The notes under the pieces are model-generated. The model searched no databases, was not told where the DNA came from, and worked only from the letters and a program-made list of their open reading frames with translations. The translations under genes and the position numbers were made by a program. Positions 47,921 to 56,602 of a DNA stretch of 64,000 bases are shown piece after piece; within the stretch, counting starts at the first letter, position 1; each line of letters opens with the position of its first letter. The stretch is from Aureococcus anophagefferens. Lineage: Eukaryota; Sar; Pelagophyceae; Pelagomonadales; Pelagomonadaceae. Where the stretch lies: assembly GCF_000186865.1 (NCBI RefSeq), contig NW_008705562.1, positions 2,706,821-2,770,820 on the forward strand, given 5' to 3'.

Positions 47921-48826
47921 TTACCGATGCGGCCGCAGCGCGTAGATCTCCACGTCGGCGACGGCGTCGCCGCCGCCGCCGTGGAGCCGCGGGCTGCCGA
48001 AGAGGGGCGACGGGTCCGACGACGCGGCCGTGAGGCTCGCGTCGAGGCGGAGCGCGGCGCCCGCGGACGCGGCCTCGAGGCCCACGCCGAGGAACGCGTC
48101 CGTCCGCGCGGCGACGACGAACGCGGCGTCCGCGGCTTTGTCGTTGGAAATCCAGGCGCCGCCCGACGGCCCGAGGCGGAACACGGCCGCCGTCGGGTCC
48201 GCCCGCGTGTCGCGCTTCCGGGGCACGTGCGACAGGAAGCACCCGAAGACCGCGCCGTCGTCGGCCTCCACCGCGACGACCGCCGCCGCGTCCGCGGGCA
48301 CGGCGTCGAGGGCGCGGCCGAGGTCGTAGCCGTCGCTCGAGGCGGCGTGGACGAGCGCGAGCGTCCGTTCGCGGTGCGTCGCCGGCGCGGCCTCGGCGAC
48401 GCGGGTCCTGCCCGCGGCGTCCGCGAGGAGGCGGCCGCGGCCGGCGAGCGCGAGCGGCGCGACGGCCGCGGCCGCCGGCGCCGTCTCCGGTTGCCGCGCG
48501 GCGCCGGCGGCGAGGGCCTTGAACTTCGTGCCGTCGACGACGAGCTTGGCGCGGGAGAACGCGCCCTTGACGCGGACGTCGAGGTTGTGCGCGCCCGGGA
48601 CGGTGGTGGAGTGGCGGCTCTTGAAGGCGTCGACGGTCTCGCCGTCGATGACGAGCGACCGCTTCCCGGAGACGAGGCTCACGGTCACGTCGACGCGGTG
48701 CGTGTTCGGCCCGATGGCGACCTCGTAGCCGTAGCGCATCTTCGTCCAGCGCAGGCGCTTGCCCAGGCGCGTCTTCGACGACGCGACGGCCGTCGGCGCG
48801 GCGCGCCGCAGCTGCGACTCGTCCAT
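47921..48826 (-). CDS. TLDc-domain protein with FAIM-like N-terminal domain
   Basis: 301 residues. The C-terminal half resembles the TLDc domain, known from oxidative-stress proteins and V-ATPase regulators: TLALVHAASSDGYDLGRAL, GAVFGCFLSH, GPSGGAWIS, and the closing PLFGSPRLHGGGGDAVADVE. The N-terminal half has a beta-rich segment (THRVDVTVSLVSGKRSLVID, then GAHNLDVRVKGAFSRAKLVV) that resembles FAIM-type domains, with less certainty. The ATG at 48826 is the first in frame. Divergent from the membrane-protein gene at 48984 over 157 bp. The TLDc call rests on pattern only. Confidence 0.62.
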   Translation of the reverse strand: MDESQLRRAAPTAVASSKTRLGKRLRWTKMRYGYEVAIGPNTHRVDVTVSLVSGKRSLVIDGETVDAFKSRHSTTVPGAHNLDVRVKGAFSRAKLVVDGTKFKALAAGAARQPETAPAAAAVAPLALAGRGRLLADAAGRTRVAEAAPATHRERTLALVHAASSDGYDLGRALDAVPADAAAVVAVEADDGAVFGCFLSHVPRKRDTRADPTAAVFRLGPSGGAWISNDKAADAAFVVAARTDAFLGVGLEAASAGAALRLDASLTAASSDPSPLFGSPRLHGGGGDAVADVEIYALRPHR

Positions 48827-48983
48827 CAGTGATATTGTTGCAGCGCGCGAAGGTGCGCGAGGCGGTGGTGGTGGTGCACGAGGCGCCGAGCGAACGCCGG
48901 CCCCGGCTCGAGCTCGATTGCCACAAGGCCTCAATGTGCACTGAAAGTGCCGCTCACTCGAGGCGCTGCCCCTCGGCCGTCGC

Positions 48984-51125
48984 ATGGTCGTTGTCGGCGC
49001 GCGCGCCGCGGCGGCCCTGGGCGCCGCCGCCGTCGTGGTGGGCGGCCTGCCCATCGCGCTGCCGGCGCAGCTCCGGGCGCTGGGCGGCAGCGTCGCGCGC
49101 GTCGACCGGCGCCTCCAGGCCGTGGAGTCCATGGACATCTTGGGCACGATCCAGCAGGAGAGCGTGGCGCCGAACCCGGAGAACGTGCGGGCGACGTGCT
49201 ACATGGGCCTCATCGAGGAGGTGACGACGAAGTGCAACCTCCTCGACGACGACGGCGAGGAGGTGCCGCCCGGCGTCTGGTACTACGAGAAGACCGAGGG
49301 CTGGAACATGAGCCCGCGCGGCGAGTCGGACGTGCTCTGCCTCCAGTGCTGCAGCCAGCTCTACGACGAGCCCAACGAGCGCATCCACGAGGAGTGGAAC
49401 TTCGACTGCGCCGTCGACGCGACGGTCCGCACGAAGTTCGACACGGGCTACTACGGCTACGAGTTCCGGTCTGTGTGGAAATCAAATCTTCAACCCGGAT
49501 TCAATGTGAGCGTAATTGAACGGTTTGGACCAGACTCTCTGGCCGTGCTTCGAGAACTGAACGAGAGCAATCGATTCGTCCAAAAATCAGCCGAATCGAC
49601 TTCGATTTGACCGAGCTAGAGAGTTCTGAAGTTCAGTGGTTGATTTCCACACAGGTTCCGGTTCGCGCGGAACCGCGACGAGAAGGACGACAAGATGGTG
49701 CGCTGCGCCATGGGCCGCATCGGCTGCGAGTACGAGGGCATCTTCGGCGAGTACGAGATGGACGGCCGGCCTCTATCGTGCACGTCGAAGCAGGCCGACG
49801 GCGACTACGGGAGCTGCTCCGCGGACAACAGCTCGTGCGTCTGCGAGATCCCCGGCTCCCAGCGCGGCGGCACGGGGCCCCACCCGGACACGAACGCGCG
49901 CAACGACTACTTGGACGGCGTGCGGAGCCGCGTCGACGAGCAGAGCTGCCGCTACCGGTCCGCGCGCGAGCGCGAGGACGGCAGGAGCTGGTACCTCCAG
50001 GGCTACGAGCTCACGGTCTACGTCGAGGAGCTCACGGAGAACGACGGCTCCTACTGGCGGTCCGTGACGGGCTGCCACGTCAAGACCTACGAGACGGAGA
50101 CTTTGCGCGCCGGCGACAAGTTCTTCCAGCGCATCGTCATGAAGGGCAACAAGGACCCGCGGCCCTACAACTGGCTCGCGGGCGCGCACGGGCTGCCCTT
50201 CGTCGTCTGCGCCGTGCTGCTGGCCTGCGTCGTCGGCGCGCTCCTCGTGCGCTGCGCGCGGGACACGCCCTGCCCGACCTGCGGCTCGAAGCTCATCTTC
50301 ATGCCCACGCAGTGCTTCTATTGCTCGCTCTACGGCGCGCCCATGCCCGACCCCGTGCTCCTCGCGCGCATCCGCGCGCGCGGCAAGTTCGTCTCGGGCC
50401 AGGGCTTCGTCGCGCACACCTTCCGCAAGCGGCCGGGCTCGGAGCAGACGCGCGCGGGCTGCGCGCGCCTCTACGCGGGCCGCGCGTGCAAGGCGACGGG
50501 CACGATCGCGGGCCGCCACGTGCTCGCGCTCCTCAAGTGCCTGGGCAAGGGCACGCTGCACTGCGGCGACGCGCTGCTCCACTTCTTCTATAGGTGCGTG
50601 CTCCGGCGGCGGCGCGGGCCGGGCCCCGTGTGCCTCCGGACCTTCGTCGCCGACGAGTCCGAGTACGTCGAGCGCGACCCGCCCGTGCCGACGAAGATCT
50701 ACGTCGCGGACCCGGCGCTCCGGTCGCAGAACGCCTTCGAGGCGCTCACGCGGCCCATGCCGCCCAAGGAGCGCGAGCTCGTCGCCGCGGAGCAGGACTA
50801 CGTCCGCAAGTTCCGCGAGGAGAAGCGCGCGAAGCGCCTCGAGTCGAAGCGCCGCCGCGAGACCTACTACGCGGCCGCGAGCGCCGCGCTCCCGGCCAAG
50901 GTCGCGCCCGCGAACGCGCTCGAGGCCGGCGTCGCCGCGGGCGCCGAGCGGGCCCTCGCGGACGCGGGCTCCGTCGCCTCCAAGGGCTCGAAGAGCTCGA
51001 AAAAGCGCGGCGGCTCGCCGCGGCCCCAGCTCGAGGACGGCGACGCCGCGTCCGTCGCGTCGTCGCTCTCCGCGCGGTCCGAGAAGACACCCGTGCTGCC
51101 CATCGAGCAGGAGCCGACGGGGTAA
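48984..51125 (+). CDS. Two-pass membrane protein split by an introner
   Basis: Not recognised. Exons 48984-49468 and 49655-51125 give 651 residues. TM1 lies at about 5-27 (AAAALGAAAVVVGGLPIALP). A Cys-rich, presumably lumenal or extracellular region follows (CYMGLIEEVTTKC; CLQCCSQLYDEP; CAMGRIGCEY; SCSADNSSCVCEI), then TM2 near 343-363 (FVVCAVLLACVVGALLV). After it comes a CPTCG...CFYC pair that could bind zinc, and a basic coiled tail. The intron 49469-49654 is GT-AG and is formed by an inserted element. Splicing leaves a two-codon duplication, reading EFRFRFARN. The upstream half alone would stop inside the element. Confidence 0.75.
49471..49654 (+). mobile_element. Introner element, family B, with perfect TIRs
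   Basis: A 184 bp element with perfect 15 bp terminal inverted repeats, CTGTGTGGAAATCAA (49471-49485) and its reverse complement (49640-49654). It is flanked by the 8 bp target-site duplication GTTCCGGT (49463-49470 and 49655-49662). The GT donor is the last two bases of the left target copy; the AG acceptor is the last two bases of the right inverted repeat. The internal sequence is about 45-50% GC and unrelated to the family A elements. It is too short to encode a transposase, so it is non-autonomous. Confidence 0.94.
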
Positions 51126-51289
51126 GGGTTTGTGATGTTGTTGAATCCGACGGAGCAGCTCGGTGTTGTTGAATCCGCGGGAGCAGCTCGAGCATGCTCC
51201 GCCGCGCACTGCGCTTCATTAGCTGAGGCCAGCAGAGCGCGGAGCAGGGCATGGGCCAGCTCGTGCCTGCGCGTCCACTGCACTGAACG
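51126..51289. promoter_or_regulatory. Leader region with duplicated start segment and uORF
   Basis: Contains a roughly 28 bp tandem duplication (TGTTGTTGAATCCG followed by GGAGCAGCTCG, twice, from about 51135). Further on, at 51194, a copy of the next gene's first 21 coding bases (20 of 21 identical) forms a 10-codon upstream reading frame, MLRRALRFIS, ending at 51226. Confidence 0.6.
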
Positions 51290-52480
51290 ATGCTCCGCCG
51301 CGCGCTGCGCCCGGCCGCCATCGCGTGCAGCGGCTTCTACGTCACGCGCAACGACGGACCGCGCGACGACGACGCGCGCGTGAAACAGCTGCTCAAGCAG
51401 ACGGACAAGGCGCGGCAGCACGCGCAGGAGCGCGTGCCGCACGCCGGCACGTTCATGATGGGCGTGGTGCCCAAGCAGTGGCTCGAGGTGCTCGACGAGA
51501 AGCACCGCTACGGCTCGATCCTCTACCCGTACTGGCAGCGCTGGGAGACGAGCCGCACGCGCATGTCCTTCTTCATGTGGCTCGACGAGGGCCGCGGCTG
51601 CCTCGTGGACCTGCCCGACTGCCCGCGCCGTTTCCTCGAGGAATGCGAGGTGCTCTACCTGACGCGCGACGAGCTCCGGCTCTTCGAGGTCGAGATCCGC
51701 GACGGCCTCCTCGTCTGGCTCGCGGACGGCGAGCCCGTGGACCTGCACGACGGCGCCGCGGCGGCGGCGCCGACGCTCCGGGCCGCGGCGGCCGCCGCCC
51801 TCGTCGACGCGCAGCTCGTGCGGTCCGCGCGGCGCGAGAGGCTCGTCGACGCGGCGCGCGAGGCCGCGGCCGCGGCCGCGGCCGCCGGCGTCGACACCGT
51901 GTCGCGCGAGGACCGCGAACGCATCCTCGCGCCGCTCGTCGCCGAGGGCTGCCTGAGGAAGCTTCGAGATCCCTACCACGCGCTGCGCAGCCAGGCGAAG
52001 CCCTCCGACGACGAGCTCCACGAGTACGACCGCCTCTGGGACGCGTTCAAGGTCCGCGACGCGGCGGAGGCGCGCTACGGGCTGCCGTCGGAGCTCCCGG
52101 AGGCGACGTGGGGCGCCGTCGCGCGAGCGCTGGACCACGACGACGGCCTCGCGGGGTCGCCGGGGCGGAAGCGGCCGCTGCCGCGCGTCGCGGACCGCGC
52201 GCGCAGCGGCATCTTCGTCGTCGACCACTTCGGCCACATGTACGCCGCGCGCAAGGTCAGCGGCGCGTTCCACCACAGCTCGTTGACGCGGGGCCACTGC
52301 TGCCGCTTCGCCGGGTCCGTCGAGGTCCGGGGCGGCGTCGTCACGAAGCTGAGCCCCCACAGCGGCCACTACATCCCGACGCAGGACGAGTACGACGCGC
52401 TCCTCGCGGACTGGCGCCGCCTCGGCCTCGACCTCGCGGCGACGGAGATCGGCGGGCTACTGAAAGAGAATAAGTTCTAG
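51290..52480 (+). CDS. IQM-like protein
   Basis: A 396-residue protein resembling plant and fungal IQM (IQ-motif calmodulin-binding family) proteins in its conserved core. RYGSILYPYWQRWETSRTRM and FFMWLDEGRGCLVDLPDCPR open it. IFVVDHFGHMYAARKVSGAF, HHSSLTRGHCC and KLSPHSGHYIPTQDEYDALL close it; the SGHY-P-T motif is the family hallmark. A clear IQ motif is not seen. An Ala-rich helix lies in the middle (about 160-205). The ATG at 51290 is used; an upstream duplicated start at 51194 terminates early. The stop codon overlaps that of the convergent methyltransferase gene. Confidence 0.68.
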   Translation: MLRRALRPAAIACSGFYVTRNDGPRDDDARVKQLLKQTDKARQHAQERVPHAGTFMMGVVPKQWLEVLDEKHRYGSILYPYWQRWETSRTRMSFFMWLDEGRGCLVDLPDCPRRFLEECEVLYLTRDELRLFEVEIRDGLLVWLADGEPVDLHDGAAAAAPTLRAAAAAALVDAQLVRSARRERLVDAAREAAAAAAAAGVDTVSREDRERILAPLVAEGCLRKLRDPYHALRSQAKPSDDELHEYDRLWDAFKVRDAAEARYGLPSELPEATWGAVARALDHDDGLAGSPGRKRPLPRVADRARSGIFVVDHFGHMYAARKVSGAFHHSSLTRGHCCRFAGSVEVRGGVVTKLSPHSGHYIPTQDEYDALLADWRRLGLDLAATEIGGLLKENKF

Positions 52481-53217
52481 TCGTCGTCGGCCGCGAAGCC
52501 GCCGGCTTCGCTCGCGAACTCGGCGGCGTTCGTGAACGCGCGCAGGGGCGTCGCGAGCTTCGACGTGAACTCGAGGTCGAAGGCCGTCAGCCGGAGGCCC
52601 CCGAAGGCCGGCGTCTCGAGGAGCCAGTCCCGGTTCACGACGGACGTGAGGAAGAGCGCCCGCGGCGGCGCGGCGGCGTCGCGCGCGAGCCAGGTCGCGA
52701 AGGCCCAGAACGCGTCGACGGCGTCGCGGGACACGTAGGGCGGGTCGAGGACGACGAAGTCGAACTGCGACTCGAACGCCGCGGGGATCGTCGCGCGGAA
52801 GTCGGCGTTGAAGTCGTACTTCGCGAAGCGCCCCGCGGGCAGGTGCGCGCCGCAGCGCTCGTCGAACTCGAAGAGCACGGAACGCTCGTCGCCCGCGCGG
52901 CAGAGCGCGCGGTGCACCGAGGGGCAGCTCACGACGGCGACGCGGCCGCCGCGCGCGCCCGCGGCGCAGGCCCGGGCCAGCGCGTCGCTGCAGGCGTCGC
53001 TGTACCAGAACTGGGACAGGCCAAAGTCCTCGGCGACGGCGCCGTCCGTGGCCTCGGCCTCGAGCGCGACGGCGTCCTCGCGGGCGCTGCGCACCTCGAG
53101 CAGCGCCGCCAGCGCCTCGGGCCGCAGGCCTTCCAGGCCGATCTCCGGCTCGCCGTCGCTGCTGGACGCGTCGTCCTCGTCGATCGGTGCTCCGCTGGCG
53201 TCGACCATCGATGCCAT
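52477..53217 (-). CDS. EEF1AKMT1: eEF1A lysine methyltransferase 1-like
   Basis: A 246-residue SAM-dependent methyltransferase expected to methylate a lysine of translation factor eEF1A. EDFGLSQFWYSDACSDALAR is the family signature (LSQFWY), followed by the SAM-fold strand RVAVVSCPSVHRAL, YDFNADFRATIP and the catalytic FVVLDPPYVSRDAVDAFW (DPPY near residue 157). The length matches the family. The start is the ATG at 53217 (MASMVDASG); a non-ATG open extension upstream is ignored. Divergent from the YHYH gene over 125 bp. Confidence 0.88.
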   Translation of the reverse strand: MASMVDASGAPIDEDDASSSDGEPEIGLEGLRPEALAALLEVRSAREDAVALEAEATDGAVAEDFGLSQFWYSDACSDALARACAAGARGGRVAVVSCPSVHRALCRAGDERSVLFEFDERCGAHLPAGRFAKYDFNADFRATIPAAFESQFDFVVLDPPYVSRDAVDAFWAFATWLARDAAAPPRALFLTSVVNRDWLLETPAFGGLRLTAFDLEFTSKLATPLRAFTNAAEFASEAGGFAADDD

Positions 53218-53342
53218 GCTTCCTTCCTCGATCGCTGAATAATGCACGCAAGCGGCATCTTTGCCAAAAGTTTACTGGGCAGCCCTCGATCGGCGCGGCC
53301 ATTCCCATCCATCGAGAGAGGCTTCGTCGCACAGAGAGAAGG

Positions 53343-54809
53343 ATGAGCGGCCCGCCCAACGCCAAGTACGAGCCGGCCATCGGTCACCTCACGTGGCGCG
53401 CGCTGACGCCGGCCGACGCGAAGAAATGGCCCACGGCGGGCATCCTCTCGGAACTCGATCCGTGGGCTGCCCGCGCCCCGCTGAACCACCGCCGCGGACC
53501 CGACCCGCGCGCAGGTCCACAACGCTCGCCATCCCCGGCATGACCAAGGACAAGAAGAAGGCCGACCTCCACGCGAGCGTCAAGCTCAAGGTCTGCGAGA
53601 GGCCGACGCCCTACCTCCTCGTCGAGAGCGCGCGCCGGGGCGGCGAACGCGGAGACGCGCCGAAGCCATCGAACGATCGTAGGCAACGGCGTGCCCGGCT
53701 ACATGCCGAAGACGGAGAGCGAGGCCAAGGCCGGCGACTGGGGCGTCACGGCCGAGGGCAAGTGGTACAAGGTGCGGTCCAAGAACGGGCGCCTCGACAA
53801 GAATCCGAACGTCATCGGCGAGCAGAACTACAAGTTCGTGCTGCCGCTGGAGCCCAAGCCCTACGACCCGCCGGCGGGCGAGCGGCCCATGCCCACGCCC
53901 ATGGGCCCCATGGCCGTCGCGGCGAACGGCGTGCCCATCTACAACGCCTTCGCCACCGACGGCGAGGACAAGAGAGCGAAATTCCAAACTTCAAAGCCTC
54001 ATATCTCGGCCGTTTTCCACTCGTTTTGGCTGATTTTTGGACGAGCGATCATCTCTTGGAACGGTCTCGAAGCGTGGATACTTTTCCCGGGACGCGCGCG
54101 CGCGGAACACTCACGTTGAAGAGACGTTGAATCTCTCTTGTCCTGCCCAGGCCACCGACGGCGAGGACGGCATCGACCTCGAGGCGTTCGACAACTGCTG
54201 CGGCCACCCGGACGGCGGGAGCCGATAGCGCGTCCGCCCGCGCCGTTCATCGCGGCGTCCTGTACTCATCCGTCCCCCCCCGCGCGCAGCCACTACCACC
54301 AGTTCCCGCGCTGCGTCCAGGGCGCGTCCGCGCTCGGCCTGCAGGCCGCGGACGTCGTCGCGCCGTCGCTCTACGGCGCGAACGCGGAGCTCGCCGGCGC
54401 GCTGCGCGACGCCATCGCCGCGGGCACGCCGTCGGCGGCCTGCGGCGTCGCCTTCGACGGCTTCCCCATCCACGGGCCCCTCATCGAGAAGGACGGCGAG
54501 GTCGTCTTCGCCAAGAGCAGCTACACCGGCGCCGCGGGCCACCTCGGCCACCCCACGTTCGTCGCGGGGAGCGGCGACCTCGACGTCTGCAACGGCCTCA
54601 TGACGCCGGCGGGCTACCGCTACGTCCTGACCTGCGAGCTCAACGGCGACGAGCTCGTGCCCACCTACCCCTACACGATCCCGGCCTACCGCGGCAAGCC
54701 CGAGCTCCTCAACTACCCCGAGCGCATGCGCCAGCCCAACGGCGTCAAGGACTTCATCAAGCAGAACGAGGAGGGCAAGGTCACGAAGGACGCGTGCGCG
54801 CTCATGTAG
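53343..54809 (+). CDS. YHYH-domain protein, five exons
   Basis: Exons 53343-53461, 53515-53627, 53683-53951, 54151-54227 and 54290-54809 join into 365 residues. The YHYH domain is recognised by NGVPIYNAFATDGEDGIDLE, FDNCCGHPDGGSRYHYHQFP, VAFDGFPIHGP and PAGYRYVLTC. An upstream related segment reads LLVESNGVPGYMP. YHYH proteins are usually extracytoplasmic and of unknown biochemistry; the Asp/Cys/His set suggests metal binding. Introns: 53462-53514 (GT-AG), 53628-53682 (GC-AG), 53952-54150 (GC-AG, introner) and 54228-54289 (GC-AG). The last one splits the first Tyr codon of the YHYH motif, and splicing with the GC donor recreates it exactly. No signal peptide is evident. Confidence 0.85.
53960..54150 (+). 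mobile_element. Introner element, family A, in the YHYH gene
   Basis: About 191 bp, roughly 85% identical by eye to the element at 13238-13429. Terminal inverted repeats share GGACAAGAGAG exactly. The right end ends CCTGCCCAG and provides the acceptor; the donor GC comes from the left target copy (GCCACCGA, 53952-53959). The direct repeat around the element is longer than 8 bp: 18 bp (53952-53969 and 54151-54168). Removing 53952-54150 gives NAFATDGEDGIDLE in frame. Confidence 0.88.
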
Positions 54810-54953
54810 GACGCGATAATCGGTCGAGGTGCAACACAAGTTCAATTTTCATAATGTTGAATTTATTGTGGGGATGAGGGCTGCTCAAGCAGGCTTGGAA
54901 GAAGACGTCGACATCGTAGTGGCCTAACTCGACCAGAAAGTGGGACGGCACCC
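54810..54953. promoter_or_regulatory. Intergenic region with TTCAA/TTGAA pair
   Basis: 144 bp between same-strand genes. An AT-rich core carries TTCAA (54841-54845) and TTGAA (54857-54861), forming a small imperfect inverted repeat about 100 bp upstream of the next ATG. Confidence 0.45.
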
Positions 54954-56576
54954 ATGGTGCTCTTCCCCTCGCCGCGGCAGTACGTCGTGAAGAAGAAGGG
55001 CGCCGTGCTGCGCCAGGCCGTGCTCATCGCGAGCGAGGAGATCTGCATCCTCGAGGGCGGGACGACGGTCCTCTGCGACCGGAGCGAGAGCCTCGTCGAG
55101 GACGACTCGGAGAAGGTGCGCATGCACGTCTACGAGCCCCTCGACGGCTGGCTCACGCTCAAGTGCCTCAAGGGCGAGGGCCTGCCCCACCGGGACGCGA
55201 GCCACACGTGCTACGCGCGCCTCGAGTCGGCCGCGGCGGTCGCGGGCGTCGTGCGCCCCCTCGGCGCGGCGTGGTGGATCCTCGCGGAGGCCTGCACGGT
55301 CGTCGACGCGCCGTCGGCGCGGGGCCGGCCCCTGGGCTTCGTGGAGCGCGGCGCGGCGGTGCTCGGGGACCACCCGGAGAACCGGACCGACGGCGCGCGG
55401 TGGCTCCGGCTCGCGGCGCAGGAGCGGGCCCACTGGTTCTTCCAGAGCGGCGCCGGCGAGGCCTGGCTCCAGATCGCCGCGGCGTCGCCGCGCTTCCCCC
55501 GGGAGGCCGAGGCCAAGCCGGACCGGCTGCGGCCCGCGAAGGCCTGGGAGGCGACGTCGCTCGACGCCGTCGTCGGCGCGCACCCGGACCGGCGCCTGTC
55601 CGCGGGCGACGTCCTGCCCTTCGAGCTGACGCCCGCGCGGACCTGCGCGGCGCGCTTCGCCTTCACGCCGTCGGCCATCGGCGAGTGGGGCTGGCCCATG
55701 GGCGAGGCCATCGCGGGCGACAACCTGGGCCACGTCAACTACGTGCGCTGCGACGAGACGGAGGCCGCGACCCAGTTCGGCTCCGAGCTCTGGGACAACG
55801 ACGCCAAGGCGCGCCACTGGCTCGACCCGCCGGAGGTCGGCTGCTGGCTCGTGCCCACGGTCGGCGGCGCGGCGATCGCCATCGCGAAGCAGCGCGCGCG
55901 CCTCGAGGGCGCGGGCTGGAGAGTGTTGACCTGCGACGCGGACGTCATCGAGGAGCTGGACAACAAGGTGCGGTTGCGGGGCCGCGCGGAGCGCCTGGGG
56001 CTCCTCGAGTTCCTGCCCGCGCACTACGAGGCCATGGACGCCGCGCGGTACCCGTGCGTCGTCAAGCTCCCGACGGGCGAGTACGGCAAGACCGTGCGCC
56101 TGGCCAAGACGCCCCGCGACGTGCCGGCCATCTTCGACGAGTTCCGCATCGACGAGGACCATATCGGCGACAAGTTCCTCTGCCAGGAGCACCTGCCGGG
56201 CTGCGTCGAATACTCGACGTCGCTCCTCGTCAAGGACGCGGAGATCCTCGACGTCGTCCGCACGGCCTACACCTACAACCACGATTTGTACTGCTGGCCC
56301 CACCGCGTCTGGGAGCGCAAGGAGCTGCGCGAGTGCGACAGCGCGGTGCCCGACGCGCACCTGGCCGTCATGTCGAAGATGCTCGCGGGCTTCTCGGGCA
56401 TCTGCAACTTCAACTACAAGGAGCGCCGCGACGGGTCGCTCTGCATCTTCGAGGTCAATGTTCGACTGGGCGCGGACCTCGCCTGCGACGTCGACCGCGA
56501 GCGCTTCCGCCTCGTGCTCGAGCGCCTCGACGGCGCGCTCCCGCTCGCGCCGCGCTTCGCGGAGGCCTCGGAATAA
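54954..56576 (+). CDS. ATP-grasp-fold protein with SH3-like N-terminal modules
   Basis: A 540-residue putative carboxylate-amine/thiol ligase. The C-terminal half (about 275-535) has the ATP-grasp pattern: PCVVKLPTGEYGKTVRLAKT (nucleotide-binding Lys), KFLCQEHLPGCVEYSTSLLV, and the metal-binding end LCIFEVNVRLGADLACDVDR (Glu, Asn). The N-terminal half has two SH3-like beta modules (KVRMHVYEPLDGWLTLKCLK and a second around RARGRPLGFVERG) that may bind the substrate or the cell wall. The actual ligation reaction is unknown. The ATG at 54954 has a good context (CCCATGG). Intronless. The stop lies 26 bp from the next convergent stop. Confidence 0.75.
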   Translation: MVLFPSPRQYVVKKKGAVLRQAVLIASEEICILEGGTTVLCDRSESLVEDDSEKVRMHVYEPLDGWLTLKCLKGEGLPHRDASHTCYARLESAAAVAGVVRPLGAAWWILAEACTVVDAPSARGRPLGFVERGAAVLGDHPENRTDGARWLRLAAQERAHWFFQSGAGEAWLQIAAASPRFPREAEAKPDRLRPAKAWEATSLDAVVGAHPDRRLSAGDVLPFELTPARTCAARFAFTPSAIGEWGWPMGEAIAGDNLGHVNYVRCDETEAATQFGSELWDNDAKARHWLDPPEVGCWLVPTVGGAAIAIAKQRARLEGAGWRVLTCDADVIEELDNKVRLRGRAERLGLLEFLPAHYEAMDAARYPCVVKLPTGEYGKTVRLAKTPRDVPAIFDEFRIDEDHIGDKFLCQEHLPGCVEYSTSLLVKDAEILDVVRTAYTYNHDLYCWPHRVWERKELRECDSAVPDAHLAVMSKMLAGFSGICNFNYKERRDGSLCIFEVNVRLGADLACDVDRERFRLVLERLDGALPLAPRFAEASE

Positions 56577-56602
56577 CAAACTCGCGTCGAATAAACACGT
56601 CG

